From: Candidatus Hecatellales archaeon B24
GTDB taxonomy: Archaea > Thermoproteota > Bathyarchaeia > Hecatellales > Hecatellaceae
Reading direction: 5' to 3'
Assembly: GCA_001593855.1 (NCBI GenBank)
Contig: LUCC01000015.1
Location: 1 to 12,225, forward strand
DNA: 12,225 nucleotides
The first letter of the stretch is position 1, and each line of letters opens with the position of its first letter. The notes beneath the pieces are model-generated. The model was not told the DNA's origin and did not search any database. It saw only the letters and a program-made list of their open reading frames with translations. Of the stretch, positions 1-5,857 are shown in pieces. A program made the position numbers and the translations under genes.

Positions 1-111
1 CTTGGCCACCACCACAAAGAGCCTATAGTATTTGGGTGTTTCAACGACGCATCTATGCTTTTCCGCTTCACCATCAGGAGCATGAGCAAGAAACAACACC
101 TTAAACGCCAC
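1..111 (-). CDS. Partial gene of unknown function, N-terminal 37 codons
   Basis: The frame opens with GTG at 111-109 and stays open to the left edge, so only 37 residues are visible. They begin VAFKVLFLAHAPDGEAEKHR and end in a hydrophobic strand, LFVVVAK. The start is well fixed. An in-frame TGA lies two codons upstream (117-115), and a strong Shine-Dalgarno, GGGAGGTGGT, lies at 126-117 with about 7 bases of spacing. A TATA-like box lies at 163-155. The pattern of a beta strand, then APDxxxEKHR, then ETPxY and another strand suggests a small cytoplasmic alpha/beta protein. I recall a similar EKHRxVIETP pattern in DUF6506-type small proteins, but that is a weak memory-based resemblance. No function can be assigned. 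Confidence 0.65.
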   Translation of the reverse strand, partial: MAFKVLFLAHAPDGEAEKHRCVVETPKYYRLFVVVAK

Positions 112-116
112 TACTC

Positions 117-126
117 ACCACCTCCC
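117..126 (-). promoter_or_regulatory. Strong Shine-Dalgarno for the left-edge gene
   Basis: Read on the minus strand this is GGGAGGTGGT, close to a perfect anti-16S match, ending about 6 bases before the GTG at 111-109. It decides the start of the partial gene, because an in-frame TGA inside the same stretch rules out any earlier start. Confidence 0.7.
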
Positions 127-154
127 ACCTTCAAACCCAAATTCAGCAACTTCA

Positions 155-163
155 CATATAAAA
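155..163 (-). promoter_or_regulatory. Candidate TATA box for the left-edge gene
   Basis: The minus strand reads TTTTATATG here, within an AT-rich stretch. A start site about 26 bases downstream would fall near 133 and give a short leader holding the Shine-Dalgarno at 126-117. This supports the left-edge gene being independently transcribed rather than a continuation of the decayed stretch upstream. No transcript data are available. Confidence 0.4.
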
Positions 164-182
164 CTTAAACACTTCACATGCA

Positions 183-510
183 TTATCGATAGGGTCGCCC
201 TGCAGCCATCCCAACGTCTTTTTCCAGCTCTTCTATTATAGGGGTATTTTTCAGTGCCGTAAAGATGCTTTTCCATGAAGCTCGTGAAGTCTACTTCTAC
301 AATGATGTTTACGGCTTCAACAAAGCTTTTCGTGTTAAACCTCTTTTCTTTAAGGGCGTACGACTTGTAAATGTAGCAGTAACATCGTTGAAGTTTTCCC
401 GTTGCTTGTAGCCTTTCTAATTTCCTTATCTGGCATGTACCCGAATAACTGCACTTTGAGTTCTGCGTTTGAGCAGGTGTCTTATAGAAGAGATGTAGGC
501 GGCTTATCCC
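183..510 (-). pseudogene. Decayed coding stretch, possibly a transposase or IS remnant
   Basis: No intact gene is visible in these 328 bases, but all three minus-strand frames hold protein-like pieces. One frame (481-353, 43 codons, then TAA at 352-350) reads FGYMPDKEIRKATSNGKT. The frame of the upstream kinase gene stays open for 131 codons after that gene's TAA, down to 118, with no ATG or GTG near its beginning. It includes SFVEAVNIIVEVDFTSFMEK. A third frame ends at TAA 185-183 and reads NTPIIEELEKDVGMAAGRPY. The switching of frames suggests a gene broken by indels. The last piece loosely resembles the N-terminal region of IS4-like transposases, where a GRPxY motif follows an acidic helix. 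That resemblance is inference. The alternative is non-coding DNA that happens to be open. Confidence 0.35.
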
Positions 511-1269
511 TTAACAACCTATAAGATTTAAAATGTTTTGAAAGCTCTTGTTCGAGGGGTTCGCCTTATAGTCTCTAAGCCTTCCAATCAAGCCCTCTCT
601 ACTTATGGCACCCAGAATTCCTGTTACCCTCTCAGCTATTACGCCTTTCAAGAGGAAAAACTGTGTCAGCGAGGTAACGTTTGAAGGTCTACGCTTAAGA
701 CTGGCCTTCTCAAAGTCTAGAATGCAGGGTTCACCATCCATCCTAACGATTATATGTTTAGAGGCTCGGCTTAGCTCTCCATGGTCAATTCCAGCCTCAT
801 CCAGCCTCCTACACTGCCATAAAACCTTTGAGAGAAAGCTTGAAACCTCCTCCCTTCTAGGAGGCTTCCCTCCGGAGAGGCTTAGCCATGCTGGAAGGCT
901 TAACCCTTCAACCAATTCCATCAACAGCATGTTTAAGGTTGAAGCGTGAAGTCTAGGTCCGACGTTAACCCTGTTAGCAGCTCTTGTAAGCTCTGCCTCA
1001 TGAGATACATCCGGCTTGCCTGAGTCCATCCTCCTAACCTTCAAGGCGAACCTTCCCCCTTCAATCCAAGCCTTAACAATTAAGGCGGAATTACCCTTGC
1101 CGAGAACGTGAAGCCGCCCAACAAGTTTTCCACCTGAAAACTCTAAGGCTTCAACCCCAAGCTGGCGGAGTTCGCCAAGCCTATTCTCAAACTCAGTTTT
1201 AGAAGGCTTAGGATAGCATAAGACTAAGCCATGCTCCTCAAAGCTCAGCCTTTCAAGCTTCACCAGCAT
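511..1269 (-). CDS. Predicted archaeal Ser/Thr protein kinase-like protein (RIO/Bud32-like fold)
   Basis: This is a 252-residue cytoplasmic protein with a minimal kinase core, resembling the archaeal predicted-kinase group COG2112. Visible landmarks are a glycine-rich loop GKGNS (57-61), the ATP-anchoring lysine in ALKVRR (Lys77), an acidic residue in SHEAEL (Glu91) that may be the helix-C partner, a catalytic-loop equivalent DHGELSR (Asp162), and a metal-binding DFE (185-187) in place of DFG. HGE and DFE variants are usual in the Bud32/RIO-like side of the kinase superfamily. About 60 N-terminal residues precede the kinase fold and may be a separate small domain. I prefer ATG at 1269, which has GGTGGTAAGGG just upstream. 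A TTG at 1290 would add seven residues but has no clear ribosome site. The substrate is unknown. The gene points away from the RAM genes and shares their intergenic region. Confidence 0.75.
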   Translation of the reverse strand: MLVKLERLSFEEHGLVLCYPKPSKTEFENRLGELRQLGVEALEFSGGKLVGRLHVLGKGNSALIVKAWIEGGRFALKVRRMDSGKPDVSHEAELTRAANRVNVGPRLHASTLNMLLMELVEGLSLPAWLSLSGGKPPRREEVSSFLSKVLWQCRRLDEAGIDHGELSRASKHIIVRMDGEPCILDFEKASLKRRPSNVTSLTQFFLLKGVIAERVTGILGAISREGLIGRLRDYKANPSNKSFQNILNLIGC

Positions 1270-1354
1270 AGGGCTTCCCTTACCACCCAAGGAAACTCTG
1301 CGGCGAGGTTACCGTTAAATCTGCCGATGACCCTGAAACATGAAATACTAGAGC

Positions 1355-1363
1355 TTTATAATT
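1355..1363 (+). promoter_or_regulatory. TATA box for the RAM-domain genes
   Basis: TTTATAATT lies about 28 bases before the ATG at 1388. That spacing predicts initiation within a few bases of the start codon, so a leaderless or near-leaderless transcript. The gap 1270-1387 also has to hold the promoter of the divergent kinase gene. The same AT-rich core reads ATTATAAAG on the minus strand but lies rather far from that gene's start. Confidence 0.55.
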
Positions 1364-1387
1364 AGGGTTTAGGACAGGTTTTCTGGT

Positions 1388-1531
1388 ATGCGGGCATGTA
1401 TTCTTATTAGAACGGAGCCGAGAGAGTACAAAACCGTTTTAAAGAGGATTTTGAAGCTTGACGGTGTAAGCTTCGCTTTTCCAGCCCTCGGCAGAACTGA
1501 TATCGTGGCTAAGGTATGGTTCGAGGATTAA
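1388..1531 (+). CDS. Short RAM-domain (Lrp/AsnC ligand-binding) protein, 47 aa
   Basis: The frame encodes 47 residues with the beta-alpha-beta-beta pattern of the Lrp/AsnC ligand-binding (RAM) domain: a strand ACILIRT, a helix REYKTVLKRILKLDG, then FAFPALGRTDIVAKVWFED. It lines up with the first two thirds of the next protein, including the G-R-x-D motif between strands (GRTDIVAKV here, GRFDVAVFV there). It stops exactly where the last helix and strand of the fold should follow. The ATG is the only possible start, since TAG lies in frame six codons upstream. Its last 16 bases overlap the next gene in another frame, so the two are probably translationally coupled. It may be a natural half-domain partner, or a gene shortened by a frameshift. 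There is no DNA-binding domain. Confidence 0.6.
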   Translation: MRACILIRTEPREYKTVLKRILKLDGVSFAFPALGRTDIVAKVWFED

Positions 1532-1752
1532 TTCTCATCAAAACAACGGCCAGAGCGGTTTCCCTTAGATTTCCAAACGTCGTGAAGGAGGCACGTAAAA
1601 TCCCGGGTGTGACAGATGTATTCTCGGTTTTCGGAAGGTTCGACGTGGCAGTCTTCGTTGAGGCTGAAGACTACGATAAGCTGAGGGAGATAGCCTCAAA
1701 AGTAAACGCCATCCTAGGCGTGAAAAGCACCGAAACCCTGTCTGAAGCTTAA
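1516..1752 (+). CDS. Stand-alone RAM-domain (Lrp/AsnC ligand-binding) protein
   Basis: This 78-residue protein is a complete RAM domain without a helix-turn-helix. It has a strand GLILIKT, a helix (about 15-29), IPGVTDVFSVFGRFDVAVFVEAED with the G-R-F-D turn, a second helix YDKLREIASKVNAI, and a final segment ending TLSEA. In known proteins this fold dimerises and forms ring-like oligomers that bind amino acids or other small effectors. Stand-alone versions can modulate full-length Lrp regulators or act as effector sensors. The effector here is unknown. Its ATG lies inside the end of the preceding RAM gene with a 16-base overlap. A possible promoter for the next membrane gene overlaps its stop codon. 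Confidence 0.75.
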   Translation: MVRGLILIKTTARAVSLRFPNVVKEARKIPGVTDVFSVFGRFDVAVFVEAEDYDKLREIASKVNAILGVKSTETLSEA

Positions 1753-1757
1753 TTAAT
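1748..1757 (+). promoter_or_regulatory. Possible TATA box for the membrane protein gene
   Basis: CTTAATTAAT overlaps the stop codon of the RAM gene and is centred about 28 bases before the ATG at 1781. No Shine-Dalgarno precedes that ATG, so a leaderless transcript is plausible. Co-transcription with the RAM genes is the alternative. Confidence 0.3.
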
Positions 1758-1780
1758 CTTCCAGCATTTTTAACTATAAA

Positions 1781-2293
1781 ATGGCAGGCAATAGTAGACG
1801 GCTGGCTATTGCAACCTTGCTTGGGATAGTCGCCTTTTTATCCAAGGCCGTGTTGCCCACTCCAGTCGATAAGATGTTCGTTGTGGTTCAAGCTCTCACA
1901 TTCGCGTTGGCTTCCCTGCTAATAGGTGGATGGGGTGCAACCTACGCGTCGATAGTTAATGGTTCTCTTCTAGGTATTGTGAGGCCGGGATTCTTTCCAT
2001 TCAGCTTAGCATTCTCACTCATTTATGGGATACTAGTCGATGTTTTCATTCGGATTTTCAAGGTTAAAATGGATGGTCAGATTAAAACTGTAAGGCTAAC
2101 TATCTCGCTCGTTCTGAGTACCGCAATAATAGGCCTCATAACAATTCAGATAACAACCATGCTGGGATTAATGCCGATGATACCTATTCTATACCTTATA
2201 ATTTTCATCATTGGGGTTTTAAATGGAATCGTAGCAGGCTACCTAACATCACTCGTATGGAACAAACATTTAGCCCGCCACTTTAAAAGCTGA
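1781..2293 (+). CDS. Integral membrane protein, possibly an ECF-transporter S-component-like protein
   Basis: The protein has 170 residues and is highly hydrophobic, with about five membrane segments: 8-26, 32-50, 55-92 (probably one or two passes, broken by RPGFFPF), 104-128 and 131-158. A basic loop (93-103, FKVKMDGQIK) and a basic C-terminus (HLARHFKS) suggest those parts face the cytoplasm. The size, the helix spacing and a small-residue-rich stretch LLIGGWGATYASIVNGSLLG in the second to third helices recall the substrate-binding S subunits of ECF vitamin transporters. I see no diagnostic motif and no neighbouring energising subunits, so this is only a suggestion. The start is ATG without a Shine-Dalgarno. 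The gene follows the RAM pair by 28 bases, which could mean shared transcription and an effector-sensing role for those proteins. Confidence 0.6.
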   Translation: MAGNSRRLAIATLLGIVAFLSKAVLPTPVDKMFVVVQALTFALASLLIGGWGATYASIVNGSLLGIVRPGFFPFSLAFSLIYGILVDVFIRIFKVKMDGQIKTVRLTISLVLSTAIIGLITIQITTMLGLMPMIPILYLIIFIIGVLNGIVAGYLTSLVWNKHLARHFKS

Positions 2294-2329
2294 GCATAAA
2301 TCACAGCCTCAACCTTTTAAGTCGAAAAA

Positions 2330-2337
2330 GTTATAAC
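2330..2337 (+). promoter_or_regulatory. Candidate BRE/TATA element upstream of the 49-codon gene
   Basis: GTTATAAC is preceded by a purine-rich CGAAAAA, which resembles an archaeal TFB-recognition element next to a TATA box. Initiation would be expected near 2358, about 11 bases before the ATG at 2369. Confidence 0.4.
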
Positions 2338-2368
2338 AAGTCTTTATTCCAAAAACTTTAATGATCGA

Positions 2369-2518
2369 ATGGAAATAAAAACATGGTTTATCTTCTTAGA
2401 TAACTTTGGTTTATCAATAATAGCCTTAGTTATTGTTTTTTCTGTTTTTACCCAACTATATAGGACCAGAAATAATCAAATAAAGAGAATAGATAAGGGG
2501 AAGATTCTGTCTTCCTGA
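2369..2518 (+). CDS. Small single-pass membrane protein, 49 aa
   Basis: An ATG frame of 49 codons runs from 2369 to TGA at 2516-2518. It encodes an aromatic N-terminus (MEIKTWFIFLDNFG), one clear membrane helix (about 15-31, LSIIALVIVFSVFTQLY) and a basic tail rich in R, K and N (RTRNNQIKRIDKGK). By the positive-inside rule the tail would be cytoplasmic. A TATA-like element lies at a suitable distance upstream. There is no strong Shine-Dalgarno. The DNA is clearly more AT-rich than the flanking genes, so either this is a fast-evolving small protein or an AT-rich spacer that codes by chance. No family is recognised. Confidence 0.45.
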   Translation: MEIKTWFIFLDNFGLSIIALVIVFSVFTQLYRTRNNQIKRIDKGKILSS

Positions 2519-2528
2519 ATCGCCAAGC

Positions 2529-2536
2529 TTATATAA
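2529..2536 (+). promoter_or_regulatory. TATA box of the ribosomal protein operon
   Basis: TTATATAA, preceded by GCCAAGC, is the strongest TATA match in the window. It predicts initiation near 2556-2560 and a leader of about 25 bases before the rpl3 start at 2582. It lies within 20 bases of the stop of the 49-codon gene. Confidence 0.65.
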
Positions 2537-2547
2537 CAATTTTTCTC

Positions 2548-2563
2548 CTTTCTTGAGAGAAAG
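2548..2563. repeat. Perfect 6-bp inverted repeat at the predicted operon start site
   Basis: CTTTCT-TGAG-AGAAAG forms a perfect 6-bp palindrome with a 4-base centre, 12 bases downstream of the TATA box and spanning the expected transcription start. As DNA it could be an operator that blocks initiation. As RNA it would be complete only if transcription began at or before 2548. Confidence 0.4.
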
Positions 2564-2581
2564 CCTTTAGGTGTCTTAGGG

Positions 2582-3565
2582 TTGGGGCATAGGAAGAAGC
2601 ATGCACCACGCAGGGGTTCCCTCGCGTTTAGGCCTAGAGCTAGGGCTAAAAGCATAGTTCCCCGCATAAAGTTTTGGCCTCAGACAGCGGAGCCTAAGCT
2701 CCTTGGCTTCGCAGGCTATAAGGCCGGTATGACTCATGTCTTTATAATTGAAACAGATAAGAGGTCTCCAAATTACGGTAAAGAGGTTTTCATCCCTGCA
2801 ACCGTGGTTGAAACACCTCCCTTAACCGTGTGTGCCGTAAGGCTCTACGAGGAGGAGGCTGGAGGGCTTAGAACCCTCTACGAGGTTTGGGCTGAAAAGC
2901 TTCCTAAAGAGCTGGGCAGGGTTCTACCGCTTCCTAAAAGCTATAAGGCGAAGGAAAGCCTCTCCGAGGCTGAGAAGCTGCTTACAAGGGCATGTGACGT
3001 AAGAGTTTTGGTTTGCACGAACCCGAGAAACTCAGGGCTCGGCAAGAAAACACCTGAACTAATGGAGATAGCCCTTGGAGGGAAGGGTGTAAGGGAAAAA
3101 TGGGAGTATGCTGTCAGCCTGCTGGGGAAGCAGATTAACGTCAGCGATGTTTTCCAGGAAGGCCAGTACGTCGACGTGGTGGCGGTAAGTAAAGGTAAAG
3201 GTTTTGCAGGAGTTGTGAAACGCTACGGGATCAGAAGGAAGGAGCATAAGTCTAGGAAAACCGTGCGGGAGGTAGGCTGTATAGGGCCCTGGCATCCTCC
3301 AACCGTGATGTGGACTGTGCCTAGGGCAGGCCAGCTTGGCTTCCACCGCAGAACGGAATACGGCAAGCAAATCATTAAAATTGGAGCTGACGGAAAGGAG
3401 GTTACGCCCAAAGGAGGCTTCCACAGGTATGGCGTGGTTAAAGGCGCGTACATAGTTTTGAGGGGAAGCATCCCCGGCCACGTTAAAAGGCTTGTAAGGC
3501 TTAGACATCCCGTTAGAGGACTTGAGGAGGCTGCCAAACCCGAGGTAACCTACCTTAAAGTTTAA
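2582..3565 (+). CDS. rpl3: Large ribosomal subunit protein uL3 (L3)
   Basis: This 327-residue protein is archaeal/eukaryotic-type uL3, one of the earliest proteins to join 23S rRNA and one that reaches the peptidyl-transferase centre. The N-terminus GHRKKHAPRRGSLAFRPR is the family signature. The glycine/lysine-rich KGKGFAG lies at 204-210 and the long conserved loop WHPPTVMWTVPRAGQLGF, followed by HRRTEYGK, at about 237-262. The length is normal for archaea, where about 330-350 residues is typical. The start is TTG at 2582, supported by the family N-terminus and by AGGTG at 2569-2573. No ATG fits the conserved N-terminus. It is the first gene of the five-gene ribosomal operon, with its promoter and palindrome directly upstream. 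The next gene follows after 16 bases. Confidence 0.97.
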   Translation: MGHRKKHAPRRGSLAFRPRARAKSIVPRIKFWPQTAEPKLLGFAGYKAGMTHVFIIETDKRSPNYGKEVFIPATVVETPPLTVCAVRLYEEEAGGLRTLYEVWAEKLPKELGRVLPLPKSYKAKESLSEAEKLLTRACDVRVLVCTNPRNSGLGKKTPELMEIALGGKGVREKWEYAVSLLGKQINVSDVFQEGQYVDVVAVSKGKGFAGVVKRYGIRRKEHKSRKTVREVGCIGPWHPPTVMWTVPRAGQLGFHRRTEYGKQIIKIGADGKEVTPKGGFHRYGVVKGAYIVLRGSIPGHVKRLVRLRHPVRGLEEAAKPEVTYLKV

Positions 3566-3581
3566 TGGGTGTAAATGCTAA

Positions 3582-4400
3582 ATGAGCCGGCAAACCCTTC
3601 AAGAAGCAAAGGCTCCTGTCTACAGCCTCGACGGAGCCGTGAAGCATGACGTTAAGCTTCCAGAGGTTTTCCTAACGGCTGTAAGGCCTGACATTATTAA
3701 AAGGGCGGTTCTGTCCGTTCAGTCTAAGGGCTTCCAGCCTAAAGGACGCGACCCCATGGCTGGGAAACGCACTACTGCCTGGTCTCTCGGCGTAGGGCTT
3801 GGCATGGCTAGAATTCCAAGGGTTAGGGCGCATGGAACACCCAGAGCCATGCAGGGAGCCTTCGCTCCGGGAACTGTTGGAGGAAGACTGGCTCATCCTC
3901 CAACCCCGGAGAAAAACATTGTCAAGCAGATTAACAGGAAGGAGCGTAGGCTTGCCATACGCTCAGCCATAGCTGCCACAGCCCTACCTGAACTTGTAGC
4001 CGCTAGGGGACATAAAATAGAGGGCGTTAAAAGCCTGCCCTTAATCGTTGAAGGAGGCTTCGAGCAGATTTCAACCACCAAGCAGCTTAAGGAGATCTTG
4101 AAGACGCTTGGGCTTGAAGAAGAGCTGAAGAGAGCTGAGGAAGGTGTTAAAATCAGGTCTGGAAAAGGCAGGCGTAGGGGTAGAAGGCTTAAACGCAGGA
4201 AAAGCCTTCTGATTGTCGTAGGATCAGAGGTTAGCCCCGTCATGAAGGCTGCGAGAAACCTTCCAGGCGTGGATGTGTGCCCGGTGAATAGGTTGAACGC
4301 TGAACTGCTGGCTCCCGGGACGCATCCTGGAAGGCTTACCTTGTGGACGGAGCCTGCTATCAAAGGCTTGGAGGAGAGGTTCAGGCATGGTGAAGCTTAG
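3582..4400 (+). CDS. rpl4: Large ribosomal subunit protein uL4 (L4)
   Basis: The product is a 272-residue uL4 of archaeal/eukaryotic type, which lines the nascent-peptide exit tunnel. The tunnel-reaching loop is recognisable at about 50-115, with GRDPMAGKRTTAWSLGVG and the basic VRAHGTPRAMQGAFAPGTVGG stretch. A very basic patch, GKGRRRGRRLKRRK (194-207), is followed by the globular C-terminal Rossmann-like part with NLPGVDVCPVNRLNAELLAPG. The ATG at 3582 has GGGTG about 10 bases upstream. The last 14 bases overlap rpl23 in another frame, which implies translational coupling. In bacteria L4 also represses its own operon. Nothing in this sequence shows whether that happens here. Confidence 0.97.
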   Translation: MSRQTLQEAKAPVYSLDGAVKHDVKLPEVFLTAVRPDIIKRAVLSVQSKGFQPKGRDPMAGKRTTAWSLGVGLGMARIPRVRAHGTPRAMQGAFAPGTVGGRLAHPPTPEKNIVKQINRKERRLAIRSAIAATALPELVAARGHKIEGVKSLPLIVEGGFEQISTTKQLKEILKTLGLEEELKRAEEGVKIRSGKGRRRGRRLKRRKSLLIVVGSEVSPVMKAARNLPGVDVCPVNRLNAELLAPGTHPGRLTLWTEPAIKGLEERFRHGEA

Positions 4401-4656
4401 CCCTCACGAAATCCTTAAACACCCGCTTATCACAGAGAAGACCGTAGGCGTGATTGAGAAGGAGAACAAGCTTACCTTCATCGTGGATAAGAGAGCGTCT
4501 AGACACGATGTTGAAAGAGCCTTCGAAGAGATATACAAGGTTAAGGTGGAGAAGGTTAACGTGGTCATCACGTCTAAAGGAGAGAAAAAGGCTGTTATAA
4601 AGCTTAAACCCGAATACAGAGCTTCAGACATAGCTATAAGGCTTGGAATACTCTAA
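4387..4656 (+). CDS. rpl23: Large ribosomal subunit protein uL23 (L23)
   Basis: This 89-residue protein is uL23, which sits beside the exit of the peptide tunnel and helps dock signal recognition particle and the translocon. Family features are LITEKT (14-19), the KLTFIVDKRASRHDVERAFE segment (about 28-47), and the strand KVEKVNVVITSKGEKKAVIKL. The length matches archaeal homologues. The ATG lies within the end of rpl4 (14-base overlap), and its stop codon TAA overlaps the first base of the Shine-Dalgarno for rpl2. The three genes are therefore tightly coupled in translation. Confidence 0.97.
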   Translation: MVKLSPHEILKHPLITEKTVGVIEKENKLTFIVDKRASRHDVERAFEEIYKVKVEKVNVVITSKGEKKAVIKLKPEYRASDIAIRLGIL

Positions 4657-4661
4657 GGAGG
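4656..4661 (+). promoter_or_regulatory. Shine-Dalgarno that fixes the rpl2 start
   Basis: AGGAGG overlaps the last base of the rpl23 stop codon and lies 11 bases before the ATG at 4673. It favours 4673 over an upstream in-frame ATG at 4643, which would put ten non-conserved residues in front of the family N-terminus. The nearer ATG at 4668 is in another frame and hits a stop after six codons. Confidence 0.65.
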
Positions 4662-4672
4662 ATGAGCATGAA

Positions 4673-5410
4673 ATGGGTAAGCGTATAAGAGCTCAGCGGA
4701 GGGGGAAAGGAACCCCGGTCTTCAGAGCTCCAACCCATAAAAGGGTTAGCCCAGCCAGGTATCCTCCCCCAGAAGTTCTGAAAGGTAAACTGAAGGGAGT
4801 GGTCAGAGCTTTAATTCATGACCTTGGAAGAGGAACACCCCTAGCGTTAATAGAGTGCGATGGCGGGCTTGCCTTCTACACGGTTGCAGCTGAAGGCATC
4901 CATGTAGGCCAGGAAATCGAAATAGGCCCTGAAGCCCCTTTAAAGCTTGGAAACATGGTTCCAGTTTCCGTTCTCCCTGAAGGTTTCACCGTGTGCAACG
5001 TGGAGAAGAATCCTGGCGACGGTGGAAAGTTCGCTAGGGCTTCAGGCTCCTATGCGACGGTGGTGGCTAAAACCCCTGCAGGAGTCATCCTAAGGCTTTC
5101 CTCAGGTAAAACCACGTTGGTGAACAGTGAAGCCCTGGCCACCGTAGGAATTGTAGCTGGCTTCGGAAGAACGGAGAAGCCCTTCATGAAAGCCGGTGAA
5201 AAATACCATTTGATGAGGGCTAAAGGAAGGAAGTGGCCGGTAACCCGTGGAGTTGCCATGATTGCAGCTGCCCACCCCCATGGAGGCGGCAGACATAGGC
5301 ATCTTGGGAAGCCTGGAACTATCTCAAGGCGTGCTCCACCAGGCAGAAAGGTTGGGCTTATCGCAGCGAAGCAGAGTGGAAGGTCTAAAAGGTCTAGGGG
5401 TGGAAGGTAA
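4673..5410 (+). CDS. rpl2: Large ribosomal subunit protein uL2 (L2)
   Basis: Starting at ATG 4673 this is a 245-residue uL2, required for subunit association and close to the peptidyl-transferase centre. The N-terminus MGKRIRAQRRGKG and the segment APTHKRVSPARYPP are archaeal/eukaryotic signatures. GDGGKFARASGSYA lies at about 115-128. The near-invariant HPHGGGRHRH (201-210), with the functionally important histidine, is followed by GKPGTISRRAPPGRKVGLIA and a basic tail. The frame is open ten codons further upstream (ATG 4643), but those residues (MEYSKEDEHE) are acidic and foreign to the family, and overlap rpl23. The gap from rpl23 is 16 bases. Confidence 0.97.
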   Translation: MGKRIRAQRRGKGTPVFRAPTHKRVSPARYPPPEVLKGKLKGVVRALIHDLGRGTPLALIECDGGLAFYTVAAEGIHVGQEIEIGPEAPLKLGNMVPVSVLPEGFTVCNVEKNPGDGGKFARASGSYATVVAKTPAGVILRLSSGKTTLVNSEALATVGIVAGFGRTEKPFMKAGEKYHLMRAKGRKWPVTRGVAMIAAAHPHGGGRHRHLGKPGTISRRAPPGRKVGLIAAKQSGRSKRSRGGR

Positions 5411-5453
5411 AGCTTAAATCGGGCGTAGGCCTTTACGCGGTTGGCGGTGTAAC

Positions 5454-5855
5454 ATGCCTAAAGTGTTCACCTACCGTGGCATACCCTTCCCAGAGCTGGA
5501 GAAAATGCCTATGGACGAGTTTGTCAAGCTGCTTCCGTCGAAGGCGAGGAGAAAACTTCTGAGGGGTTTGCCTCCAGAGCACAGGAAGCTTCTTGAAAGG
5601 ATTAGGGAGGTTAAAAGGTCAGGCCTCGCCGAGAAGGTTATGATTAGAACTCACTGTCGAGACATGATTATTCTGCCTGAAATGGTGGGTGTAACGCTTG
5701 GAGTTCACAACGGTAAGGAATTTATCCCCGTGAAGATTGCACTGGAAATGGTTGGCCGCCGCCTAGGCGAGTTCGCCATAACCTGTAAGCGGGTTATGCA
5801 TGGAGCGCCGGGAATAGGGGCGAGCAGAAGCTCCATGTATGTGCCGTTAAAATAA
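5454..5855 (+). CDS. rps19: Small ribosomal subunit protein uS19 (S19)
   Basis: The product is a 133-residue uS19 (eukaryotic S15 homologue), located in the head of the small subunit near the decoding region. The N-terminal archaeal extension FTYRGIPFPELEKMP is followed by THCRDMIILPEMVG (66-79), HNGKEFIPV (85-93), the GEFA motif (105-108) and the conserved tail GAPGIGASRSSMYVPLK. The ATG at 5454 has GGCGGTG 6 bases upstream. The 43-base gap from rpl2 contains GCTTAAATC, too weak to call a promoter. It is the last ribosomal gene here. The usual next gene, rpl22, is missing, and a convergent membrane gene ends 2 bases downstream. Confidence 0.97.
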   Translation: MPKVFTYRGIPFPELEKMPMDEFVKLLPSKARRKLLRGLPPEHRKLLERIREVKRSGLAEKVMIRTHCRDMIILPEMVGVTLGVHNGKEFIPVKIALEMVGRRLGEFAITCKRVMHGAPGIGASRSSMYVPLK

Positions 5856-5857
5856 GC

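Noticed and set aside
265..411. 48-codon plus-strand ORF beginning MLFHEAREVYFYNDVYGF
   Set aside because: It has an ATG and a reasonable composition but no promoter or Shine-Dalgarno. It overlaps the minus-strand relict pieces, and I could not decide between the strands, so it is not listed as a gene.
605..949. 114-codon plus-strand open frame opposite the kinase gene
   Set aside because: The opposite strand encodes recognisable kinase motifs (GKGNS, DHGE, DFE), so this frame is its shadow.
2431..2456. T-rich runs in the gap before the ribosomal operon as a possible terminator
   Set aside because: The runs lie within the hydrophobic helix codons of the 49-codon frame (TTT, GTT, ATT), so they are better explained by coding. 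No hairpin accompanies them.
2476..2667. Minus-strand open frame across the ribosomal promoter and the start of rpl3
   Set aside because: It would cover the TATA box and the conserved uL3 N-terminus, and the product looks like low-complexity antisense.
3059..3537. Two overlapping minus-strand open frames inside rpl3
   Set aside because: They are antisense to the conserved core of uL3, with unnatural residue composition and no promoter or ribosome site.
3893..4363. 156-codon minus-strand open frame inside rpl4
   Set aside because: It is the complement of the uL4 frame, very rich in S, L and P, and has no supporting signals.
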